A stretch of DNA of 26,152 bases from an uncultured Lachnospiraceae bacterium (GTDB taxonomy: Bacteria > Bacillota > Clostridia > Lachnospirales > Lachnospiraceae), in contig UQVK01000050.1 of assembly GCA_900544445.1 (NCBI GenBank), forward strand, positions 1 through 26,152, written 5' to 3'. How positions within the stretch are numbered: the first letter of the stretch is position 1; each line of letters begins with the position of its first letter. Both the position numbers and the translations under genes were made by a program. The notes under the pieces were generated by a model. That model was not told the origin of the DNA. It searched no databases and worked only from the letters and a program-made list of their open reading frames with translations. Positions 17,056 through 23,944 of the stretch are shown here, in pieces.

Positions 17056-18930
17056 TTGAAAAAGAAATTCCCCTGTCTGTTTACTGCCATCTTTTTTCTC
17101 GGCTTTGCCGCCGTATTTCTTTATTTTTTTCTGAACAGCGATGTCAGGCGCTTTCGGCAGGTGACGGAAAATTTTTTCACGTCTTCTCTGACCGGAGACA
17201 GTCTGAGCCTTCACTATACGCTGGCCGATCCATCCCCCTGGCTGGAAGGCCCTTCTCCGGCCACGCTTCCTGTCTATTCCAGGCCGGAAAGGCAGGCAGG
17301 CGCGGCTGTCATGGAGAATCTGCTCACCGCTCTCTGGAAAATTGATCCGGAAAAGCTGGATGAACAGGATGCCTATACCCTGTCTCTTTTGACTTCCTGG
17401 CTGGAAAATGAACTGGCCGGAGCGCAGTGCGAGTATTTTGAAGAACCGCTGTCTCCAACCTCAGGCATGCATATAGAACTCCCTGTACTTCTGGCAGAAT
17501 ATGCCTTCCGGAGCAGGGAGGATCTGGAGGATTATCTGGAAATTCTGGAGAGCATTCCGCTTTATCTGGAAAGTCTGGGAGAATATGAAAAAGAAAAGGC
17601 CGCCGCAGGACTTTTCATGACCGAAGAGGATGCGGCCGAAGTGGTAAGGCAGTGCGATGCCATTCTGGATGAAACGCTGCTGGAGGGCGGAACGCATTTT
17701 CTGCAGACCACCTTTACAGAGCGGCTGGACCAGCTGATAGAAATGGGAAAAGTGGATGGGGAAGAACGGGAGAAATATGTTTCAGAAAATGACAGGCTGT
17801 TAAAAACGGTGGCCGCGCCTGCCTATGAATCGCTGGGAGACACCATTTTTCTTCTTTCCGGAAGCGGACTGTATGAAGGAGGGCTTGGACGGGTTTCCGG
17901 CGGAATCGTTTATTATACCTGTCTGCTGAAACGCAATACGGGATCTTCCAGAACGCCGGAGGAAATCACGCGCCTTCTTTCCGAACAGCTTCAGGCTGAC
18001 ATGCAGGAGCTTCAGGAGCTTTCCGGCCGCTACCGGCAGCTTACCGGGCATACGCCGGACTACGCCTCCACCCTGTTTCCGTTTCCCATTGAGGATGCAC
18101 AGGAAATTCTGACGGATCTGCAACAGCGCATGCAGGATGACTTTCCCCCGCTTTCCGCGCTCACTGATACGCCTGTCTCCTGTACTGTCAGGACAGTTTC
18201 CGAAAGCCTGCAGAGCTATACCTCACCCGCATTCTATCTGACACCTCCGCTGGATGCTCTGAGTGAAAATGTGATTTATATCAACCCGGCTTCCACCAGA
18301 ACCGGCCTGGAGCTCTATACAACGCTGGCTCATGAGGGCTATCCGGGCCATCTGTATCAGACCGTTTACAGCCGGCTTTATGAGAATTCCATAACCGATA
18401 ATCCGGTGCGGGGCGTCCTTTCCTTCAGCGGTTTTGTGGAGGGCTGGGCCTATTATGTGGAAAATCTTTCCTATGGCTACGCCGCAGAGGTGCTTCTGGA
18501 AAACGGCGGCTCCGAAGCCGATCAGGTTCTCGTCCAGCTTCTGTGTCTGGAGCGGAACCTTCAGATCAACCTCTACTGTCTTCTGGATCTGTCCATCCAT
18601 TATTATGGCGCCGATCGGGAGGATGTCTTCCGCTCTCTGGCCGCCTTTGGCATTTCCGACACCGCGACAGCAGATGCCATTTATGACTATATCCGCAGGG
18701 AGCCAACCACCTACTTAAAGTATTATCTCAGTTATCTGGAAATCCTTTCTCTGAAGGAAGAAGCGCAGGAACTGTGGAAGGATCAGTATTCCGATCTGCG
18801 CTTTCATACCTTCCTTCTGCAGACGGGGCCTTCTGATTTTACGAATCTGGAAAACCGACTGCAGGCGCAGCGTCCGGGGACACAGAGCCTGGATGTACAG
18901 CGCCTGGAAGCGCAGCCAGAGCAGGGATGA
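17056..18930 (+). CDS. Membrane-anchored DUF885 family putative metallopeptidase
   Basis: A 624-residue protein. Residues 2-26 (KKKFPCLF... hydrophobic) form an N-terminal signal anchor, so the body should lie outside the membrane. The motif AHEGYPGH gives H426, E427 and H432, and E462 lies in the downstream VEGWAYY motif. HE-x4-H plus EGWA(L/Y)Y is the signature of the DUF885 family, thought to be zinc peptidases; substrate and reaction are unproven. The length is near the family's usual 550-620. Translation starts at TTG 17056, with AGGA at 17045-17048 seven bases ahead; no ATG lies near the anchor. It diverges from the giant adhesin gene and shares its 225-bp upstream region. No convincing promoter was seen on this strand. 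A role in processing surface proteins is only a guess. Confidence 0.85.
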   Translation: MKKKFPCLFTAIFFLGFAAVFLYFFLNSDVRRFRQVTENFFTSSLTGDSLSLHYTLADPSPWLEGPSPATLPVYSRPERQAGAAVMENLLTALWKIDPEKLDEQDAYTLSLLTSWLENELAGAQCEYFEEPLSPTSGMHIELPVLLAEYAFRSREDLEDYLEILESIPLYLESLGEYEKEKAAAGLFMTEEDAAEVVRQCDAILDETLLEGGTHFLQTTFTERLDQLIEMGKVDGEEREKYVSENDRLLKTVAAPAYESLGDTIFLLSGSGLYEGGLGRVSGGIVYYTCLLKRNTGSSRTPEEITRLLSEQLQADMQELQELSGRYRQLTGHTPDYASTLFPFPIEDAQEILTDLQQRMQDDFPPLSALTDTPVSCTVRTVSESLQSYTSPAFYLTPPLDALSENVIYINPASTRTGLELYTTLAHEGYPGHLYQTVYSRLYENSITDNPVRGVLSFSGFVEGWAYYVENLSYGYAAEVLLENGGSEADQVLVQLLCLERNLQINLYCLLDLSIHYYGADREDVFRSLAAFGISDTATADAIYDYIRREPTTYLKYYLSYLEILSLKEEAQELWKDQYSDLRFHTFLLQTGPSDFTNLENRLQAQRPGTQSLDVQRLEAQPEQG

Positions 18931-18967
18931 ACACGGGCTGTTTTTCCGCTTCTGCGGGAATATCCGT

Positions 18968-18987
18968 CCGCCGCAAAAGCGCGGCGG
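18968..18987. terminator. Hairpin between the convergent DUF885 and MarR genes
   Basis: A perfect 7-bp GC stem (CCGCCGC 18968-18974 with GCGGCGG 18981-18987) has a loop of AAAAGC. It lies in the 58-bp gap between the two stop codons, immediately after the MarR stop. T-richness is modest on the plus side (CCCTTCCTCTTTTC). A bidirectional terminator is likely. Confidence 0.6.
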
Positions 18988-18988
18988 C

Positions 18989-19429
18989 TCATCCCTTCCT
19001 CTTTTCAAAAAAGTCCATCAGGTTCAGGAGCGCTTTTCGGAGAATCTCCTGCTCCTCCCCGTCAAGTCCTTTGAGGACCTGACGGATCATCTCGTCATGA
19101 AAGCGTTTGTGGTGGTCAAAAGCCCTCTTTCCCTTTTCCGTCAGGGATACCAGCACCACACGACGGTCCTCCTCGCTGCGCACACGCTGAACATATCCTT
19201 TCTTCACCAGAGAGTTCATGGAAATGGTCAGCGTTCCCGTAGTGACGGACAGAAGCTTTGCCACAGTGGTCATGTTTTTGGGCTCTCCGGTTCCGATGGC
19301 CTCAATCACATGCATATCGTTTGCGGTCATATCCCGGTATTCTTCCGTCCGGATCGCCCTTTCCTCAATTGTATTGATATCACGGAACAGCTTTACCAGC
19401 ACTTCATTGAGCGTTTCATTGATATCCAT
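18989..19429 (-). CDS. MarR family transcriptional regulator, FabT-like
   Basis: A 146-residue winged-helix regulator. Residues about 34-70 carry the helix-turn-helix (MTTVAKLLSVTTGTLTISMNSLVKKGYV), followed by the wing with the typical RSEEDRRVVLVSLTEKG. The flanking helices form the dimer domain. The spacing and sequence (N-terminal INETL..LF..I..IEE, DMHVIEAIG, HKRFHDEM) recall FabT, the fatty-acid synthesis regulator of streptococci. Here it sits beside an ABC exporter and not fab genes, so its targets may differ. It is the last gene of the operon, 65 bp after the permease stop, with an excellent GGAGG six bases before ATG. MarR proteins usually repress their own operon; a palindrome at the operon promoter (23807-23817) is a candidate operator. 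Confidence 0.88.
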   Translation of the reverse strand: MDINETLNEVLVKLFRDINTIEERAIRTEEYRDMTANDMHVIEAIGTGEPKNMTTVAKLLSVTTGTLTISMNSLVKKGYVQRVRSEEDRRVVLVSLTEKGKRAFDHHKRFHDEMIRQVLKGLDGEEQEILRKALLNLMDFFEKRKG

Positions 19430-19444
19430 TCCGTTCCTCCTTCA

Positions 19445-19481
19445 GCGCGAACTCCCGGTTCGCGCTTCCGCCTGCAGGCGG
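19445..19481. repeat. Two adjacent inverted repeats between the permease and MarR genes
   Basis: The first is GCGCGAAC (19445-19452), a 5-nt spacer and GTTCGCGC (19458-19465). The second is CCGCC-TGCA-GGCGG (19468-19481), followed on the plus strand by CCTTTTT. On the operon mRNA they fold just before the MarR ribosome site, with an A-rich stretch in front. They could slow RNA decay, lower readthrough into the regulator gene, or bind a protein. The T-run faces the plus strand, so it may stop antisense transcripts. Confidence 0.55.
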
Positions 19482-19494
19482 CCTTTTTCTCATT

Positions 19495-22400
19495 TTATTC
19501 AATGGATTTCATGGATTCCGCCATATTGATGGCATCCAGCTTTCTGTTCATCACTCCGCAGACGAACACCGCGAACACAAATGTCAGTATGATGCTGTAA
19601 AGAATGCTCATCGGGGCAATGTGTACGTCAAATGTGATCATATCAATGTCAATCTGAGACATGACGAAGCTGTGCAGATATTTTCCCATGACCAGTCCGG
19701 CCAGAATTCCCAGCCCCGTCAGAATCAGGTTCTCCCGGAACACATAACTCGCCGTCTCGTTCCGGTAAAAGCCCAGCACCTTAATCGTCGCGATTTCCCG
19801 AAGCCTTTCGGTGATATTGATATTCGTCAGGTTGTACAGCACGATGAAGGCGAGCGCGCCGGCACAGACGATGATCACAAGCACCACATAGTCCATGCTT
19901 TCCATCATGCTGCCAAAACGGGTGCGCATGTCTTCATAGGCCGTCACGCTGGCAATTCCATCGCAGTTCATGATGGCGGCGGAAGCCTCGTGGATATCCT
20001 GTCCCTCCTTCATATTTATATAGGAGGTCTGATATTCCGGCTCCTCTCCGGTCTGTGCCGTCCAGGTTTCCGGAGAAAGATACGCATAATTATAGATATA
20101 GTTTTCACTGATTCCGGAAACCGTAACCGTCAGGCTGTTCCCATCCTCATCCTCCAGAACCGCTTCATCGCCCACGCTCAGTCCGCTCTTTTCCGCGAGC
20201 TTCGCGGTGAGTACCGTTTCCCCTTCTCCCGGCCAGGGAATGGACTCTCCGCTTTCCGTATGAAGATCCAGATAAGCCCCCATCTCCTCCGGTTTCTGAG
20301 GCACGACAAGCGTTACGGACTCCGTTTCATCCTCATGCAGCAGATCGGCGCTCTCTTCATAGGAAATGGTATATCCTTCCGCAATCTGTCCCATGACCTC
20401 CTCGTATTCCGTCCGATCCTCCTGCGCATAGGCATCGCTGAAGGTCACATTGAGATCGTTGATCTGGATTTCCCCATACTGATTATCGATGATGCCGCTG
20501 ATGGAATCCTTGACGCCGAACCCCGTCAGCAGCAGGGCCGTACAGCCGCCGATTCCGAACACCATCATGAAAAAACGCTGTTTATAACGAAAAATGTTTC
20601 TTGCCGATACCTTGACCAGAAACGACATATGATTCCATAGAAAAGGAATTTTCTCCAGGAAAATGCGTTTGCCGCTCTTGGGCGCCTTCGGCCGCATGAG
20701 CTGCGCGGCCACATCGGAAAGCTCATACCGGCAGGTGGCCCAGGTGGTTCCCATGGAACACAGAATGGCAACCGCGAGCGACACCGCCGCCAGCCGCCAG
20801 TCCAGCAGAATCACGAAATCTCCCATCTGGTACATGATCCCATAGGCAAACCAGATCACCGTGGGGAACAGCCAGGATCCCACAAAGAAGCCGATCAGAC
20901 AGCCGATCAGGGCAGCGCTCCCGGAGTAGAACAGATATTTTCCCATGATCCGTCCCTTTCCATAGCCCAGCGCCTTCAGCACGCCGATCTGGGTTCTCTG
21001 CTCCTCCACCATACGGGCCATGGTGGTCATGCAGACCAGCGCCGCCACCAGGAAAAAGAATACCGGAAATACGCCCGCGATTCCTTTGACAATGCTGGAA
21101 TCGCTTTCGTAACAGGCATAACCGATATTTTCATCCCTGGTAAGGACATAGGTATCCGGCTCCTTAAGATCAGCGAGTTCCTGCCTGGCGTCCTCCAGAT
21201 CCGCTTCCGCCTCTGCCATCTGTTCTTCAAAGCTCTGCAGGTTTTCCTCATATTCCGCCCAGCCGTCGTCCAGCTCTTCTCTGGCATCCGCCAGATCCGC
21301 TTCCGCCTCTCGCAGCCGTTCCTCGTTCCGGGCGATCTGATCCTCCCCGGCCTCCAGCTGTGCCTGGCCCATGTTGGCAAGTCCCAGTCCGGCCTCCAGC
21401 TGTGCCTCGTTTCCGCGAAGCTGTGCTTCTGCCAGATCCAGACCGGCCTCCATATTTTCTCTTTCGTCCTCGTCGTCCAGATCAGCCGCAGCAGTCCGCT
21501 GGTCTGCAAGCTCAGACTCTCCATCCGCAAGTTCCGTCTGCCCGTCCTCCAGCTCCTGTCTGGACTCCGCCAAAGTCGCCCGGTTATCCTCGATCTCCTG
21601 TCTGGCGTCCGCGATCTCCGCCCAGCCATCGTCGATCTCCTGCTGTCCGTCCGCGATTTCCTGTTCCGCGTCCTCCAGTTCCTGCCTGGCGTCCGCAAAT
21701 TCGGACTCCGCTTCCGCCCGGTTTTCGGCAAGCTGCCGTTCGCCGTCCTCGATCTGCCACTGGGCGTCCTCCTTCAGGGTCAGATAACGCTCCTGCGCCA
21801 GATCTTCTGCCAGCGGCTCCACCCAGTCCACGGCCGCATCCACCGCATCGTCGTATTCCTGGCTGTACAGCTCGTACCGGTCTTCCAGAAATACATAGAT
21901 ATCCGTATAGTAATCCGTGTTGAAGCCGTCCTTCGGAATGTAGACAAAGCCCTTCAGCCTTCCGCTTCCGAGCGACGTCGTTCCGCGCTCATAGTTGACA
22001 TAGTAGGAGGAATTGCACAGCCCGACAATGGTATATTCCGTATAGCGGAACATATCCGCCGTATCCTCATCGTTATTCTCCGATACCCGGATCGTCGTAC
22101 CCAGCGCATCCTTTCCGTAAGCCTGCGCATCCACCATGCATTCATTTCCGGCTGTGGGCTTTCTCCCGGCCGTCACCACGGTCTGGTTCAGCTTCCACAG
22201 CATGGAATGGGCGCGAAGCACGCTCTCTTCACCGTTTTCCTCCACCGCAAGAAAATCCGTATAGATCTCCCCTTCGGCGATCTGCACCCCGTCCTGTTCA
22301 TTCAGCGTCTCCACCGCTTCATCATCATAACCGATGGTGGAAACCAGCCGCAGGTCGTACAGTTTATTTTCTTCCAGATAGTTTTCTCCGGCAGCCAGCA

Positions 22401-22530
22401 TGTCCGGCGTCGTCACCGTCAGTCCCACATACAGCCCAACACCCAGCGCCACAATGGCAAGAATCGCCACGTAACGCCCCAGGCTCTCCCGAATCTCCCT
22501 CAATGTTGTTTTCATTATGGTAGATTTCAT
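19495..22530 (-). CDS. FtsX/MacB-type ABC transporter permease with long coiled-coil extracellular domain
   Basis: A 1011-residue permease. A first membrane helix lies near 20-40 (GRYVAILAIVALGVGLYVGL). A large extracellular region follows, with a coiled coil at about 252-457. The first FtsX block (VFPVFFFLVAALVCMTTMARM ... EEQRTQIGVLKALGYG) begins near 480. A second half opens with a helix near 653 (FFMMVFGIGGCTALLLTG), followed by a second extracellular domain and a final FtsX block at about 870-1000 (ERLREIATIKVLGFY). The coil shows at least nine heptads of the type xxxEIxD. Such permeases often act as type VII mechanotransmission exporters instead of moving cargo through the bilayer. The ATG at 22530 follows GGAG after a 19-bp gap from the ATPase gene. 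Cargo is unknown; lipids, peptides or antibiotic release are possible. Confidence 0.9.
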   Translation of the reverse strand: MKSTIMKTTLREIRESLGRYVAILAIVALGVGLYVGLTVTTPDMLAAGENYLEENKLYDLRLVSTIGYDDEAVETLNEQDGVQIAEGEIYTDFLAVEENGEESVLRAHSMLWKLNQTVVTAGRKPTAGNECMVDAQAYGKDALGTTIRVSENNDEDTADMFRYTEYTIVGLCNSSYYVNYERGTTSLGSGRLKGFVYIPKDGFNTDYYTDIYVFLEDRYELYSQEYDDAVDAAVDWVEPLAEDLAQERYLTLKEDAQWQIEDGERQLAENRAEAESEFADARQELEDAEQEIADGQQEIDDGWAEIADARQEIEDNRATLAESRQELEDGQTELADGESELADQRTAAADLDDEDERENMEAGLDLAEAQLRGNEAQLEAGLGLANMGQAQLEAGEDQIARNEERLREAEADLADAREELDDGWAEYEENLQSFEEQMAEAEADLEDARQELADLKEPDTYVLTRDENIGYACYESDSSIVKGIAGVFPVFFFLVAALVCMTTMARMVEEQRTQIGVLKALGYGKGRIMGKYLFYSGSAALIGCLIGFFVGSWLFPTVIWFAYGIMYQMGDFVILLDWRLAAVSLAVAILCSMGTTWATCRYELSDVAAQLMRPKAPKSGKRIFLEKIPFLWNHMSFLVKVSARNIFRYKQRFFMMVFGIGGCTALLLTGFGVKDSISGIIDNQYGEIQINDLNVTFSDAYAQEDRTEYEEVMGQIAEGYTISYEESADLLHEDETESVTLVVPQKPEEMGAYLDLHTESGESIPWPGEGETVLTAKLAEKSGLSVGDEAVLEDEDGNSLTVTVSGISENYIYNYAYLSPETWTAQTGEEPEYQTSYINMKEGQDIHEASAAIMNCDGIASVTAYEDMRTRFGSMMESMDYVVLVIIVCAGALAFIVLYNLTNINITERLREIATIKVLGFYRNETASYVFRENLILTGLGILAGLVMGKYLHSFVMSQIDIDMITFDVHIAPMSILYSIILTFVFAVFVCGVMNRKLDAINMAESMKSIE

Positions 22531-22549
22531 GATATCTCCAATCCGGGCC

Positions 22550-23251
22550 TTACCACTCGATCTCTTCTACCGGAGTGATATGTTCATTGATCTCCATGCT
22601 CTGCACCGTCCCGTTTTTTACCCGGATGATCCGGTCGGCCATGGCGGTCAGCGCCTGGTTATGCGTGATCACCACAACGGTCATTCCCGTATTCCGGCAG
22701 GTATCCTGCAGGAGCTTCAGCACCGCCTTTCCGGTGTTGTAATCCAGCGCCCCCGTCGGCTCGTCACACAGGAGCAGCTTGGGGTTCTTCGCAAGTGCTC
22801 TGGCGATGGCGACTCTCTGCTGTTCTCCGCCGGAAAGCTGTGCCGGGAAGTTCCCGATCCGGTCCCCCAGTCCCACTTTCTTAAGCGTCTCCGCCGCATC
22901 CAGAGGCTCCTTTGAAATCTGAGAGGCCAGCTCCACGTTTTCCAGCGCCGTAAGGTTCTGAATCAGATTGTAGAACTGGAATACAAAGCCGATGTCATAT
23001 CTGCGGTAGGTGGTGAGCTGCTTCTGGTTATAGGAAGAAATCTCCTTTCCATCCAGAATGACGCTTCCCTCCGACAGAGTGTCCATCCCGCCCAGAATGT
23101 TCAGGATCGTCGTTTTGCCCGCTCCGGACGCCCCGACGATTACGCAGAACTCTCCTTCCTCAATTTCAAAATTCACATCTCTCAGCGCTTCGATGTCCAC
23201 TTCTCCCATGTGATAGACTTTTTTCACATTTTTAAATTCCACAAAGGCCAT
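22550..23251 (-). CDS. ABC transporter ATP-binding protein, MacB/LolD type
   Basis: A complete 233-residue nucleotide-binding subunit. It has Walker A GASGAGKT (40-47), Q-loop Q92, signature LSGGEQQR (139-146), Walker B LLLCDE (159-164) with D-loop GALD, and H-loop H197 (VVVITHN). The sequence and size fit the LolD/MacB/YtrE class that pairs with FtsX permeases, here the next gene. It starts four bases after the stop of the Mrr-like gene, and its ribosome site (AAGGAG) lies within the end of that gene, so the two are probably translationally coupled. It should act at the inner face of the membrane as a homodimer, powering movements of the permease. No missing residue was noticed. Confidence 0.95.
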   Translation of the reverse strand: MAFVEFKNVKKVYHMGEVDIEALRDVNFEIEEGEFCVIVGASGAGKTTILNILGGMDTLSEGSVILDGKEISSYNQKQLTTYRRYDIGFVFQFYNLIQNLTALENVELASQISKEPLDAAETLKKVGLGDRIGNFPAQLSGGEQQRVAIARALAKNPKLLLCDEPTGALDYNTGKAVLKLLQDTCRNTGMTVVVITHNQALTAMADRIIRVKNGTVQSMEINEHITPVEEIEW

Positions 23252-23255
23252 GCCG

Positions 23256-23720
23256 TCACTCCTTCTCTTCCATCATTGCCTCCACATATCCCCGGTCCCA
23301 CAGAAGAATTTTCAGCTTTTCGGCCGCATGTACGGCTGCGGATGTAAAGTACTGGTTGGTCATGACCACCCCTACCATCCTGTCATAATAATCCCGGCCC
23401 GCATAGACTTCCTGAACCGCCCTGATGCCAATCGGGTCCGTATGGCATTTGCACTGTACCGCATAGGTGATTCCATCCTTCTCGGCCAGAATGTCCACGC
23501 CGTAATCTCCGCTCCCCCTCGTCACCTCCACCTCTGCAAACCCGTTGTCTTTCAGCAGATCCGCACAGAAGTATTCAAACTCATGGCCCTCCATATCATC
23601 CATTTCCGACCCCCGGCTGCGGTTCCTGAAAAACCTGACCGTAAAAATGGCAGCCAGAGCCAGAATAAGAATGCCGCCCGCGGTCAGCAGAACGGGCCAT
23701 GCTGTCGATAACTGTTCCAT
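23256..23720 (-). CDS. Membrane-anchored Mrr-like restriction endonuclease domain protein
   Basis: A 154-residue protein. Residues 9-28 form one membrane helix, followed by a basic stretch (RFFRNRSRG). An Mrr_cat-like PD-(D/E)XK domain occupies about 43-150. Its motifs are visible: E47/E49 in EFEYFCADLL, D76 in GDYGVDIL and Q89-x-K91 in YAVQCKC, so the active site looks complete. Mrr-type domains cleave DNA, usually modified DNA. A small helix-plus-Mrr form occurs in many bacteria with no settled function. The domain should face the cytoplasm given the basic residues after the helix. It is the first gene of the operon, translationally coupled to the ABC ATPase. ATG 23720 is preceded by GGGGA eight bases upstream, a moderate site. 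The link to an exporter is unexplained. Confidence 0.85.
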   Translation of the reverse strand: MEQLSTAWPVLLTAGGILILALAAIFTVRFFRNRSRGSEMDDMEGHEFEYFCADLLKDNGFAEVEVTRGSGDYGVDILAEKDGITYAVQCKCHTDPIGIRAVQEVYAGRDYYDRMVGVVMTNQYFTSAAVHAAEKLKILLWDRGYVEAMMEEKE

Positions 23721-23806
23721 TCAAAAAATCCCCATTCCGGACATCGCTTTTATTTTGAGCAGGCCGCCGTCCGGCAGCCGGTCCGCCTTCCCATAAAAGC
23801 AGGTCC

Positions 23807-23817
23807 TTATCAGATAA
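23807..23817. promoter_or_regulatory. Palindrome over the operon start site, candidate MarR operator
   Basis: TTATC-A-GATAA is a perfect 11-bp palindrome. It begins at the -10 and covers the predicted transcription start near 23810. Its AT-rich form and position suit a MarR-type repressor. The match to the regulator at the end of the operon is inference only. Confidence 0.4.
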
Positions 23818-23845
23818 TCTTAACACATGGGGGTGGCTTTCTCAA
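23817..23845 (-). promoter_or_regulatory. Promoter of the Mrr/ABC/MarR operon
   Basis: On the minus strand the -35 is TTGAGA (23840-23845), the spacer is 17 bp, and the -10 is TAAGAT (23817-23822), extended by TG (TGtTAAGAT). The predicted start is near 23810, giving a leader of about 90 nt to the ATG at 23720. It lies after the binding-protein gene and a hairpin region, so the operon can be transcribed on its own. Confidence 0.65.
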
Positions 23846-23862
23846 GGCTGTTTTCTGCATAT

Positions 23863-23908
23863 CATAAGGCGCGGCGGCAGCCCCGCCTTATGCAGGAACT
23901 GCCGCCGC
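23863..23908. repeat. Two interleaved inverted repeats between the binding-protein gene and the operon promoter
   Basis: Stem A pairs 23863-23871 with 23884-23892 (9 bp, CATAAGGCG/CGCCTTATG). Stem B pairs 23871-23880 with 23899-23908 (10 bp, GCGGCGGCAG/CTGCCGCCGC). Their arms alternate A-B-A'-B', so they either compete or form an H-type pseudoknot. A T7 run lies at 23916-23922 on the plus side. The element probably ends the binding-protein transcript, but the minus side lacks a U-tract. Confidence 0.55.
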
Positions 23909-23944
23909 AATGCTATTTTTTTAATTTTATACAGTTCTTTTTTC

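Noticed and set aside
21027..21731. Minus-strand frame of 234 codons rich in Arg and Trp
   Set aside because: It is a shifted reading of the permease coiled-coil region; its periodic composition reflects the heptads.
23596..23826. Minus-strand frame of 76 codons starting near the operon promoter
   Set aside because: It overlaps the Mrr-like gene in another frame, lacks a good RBS and shows no domain.
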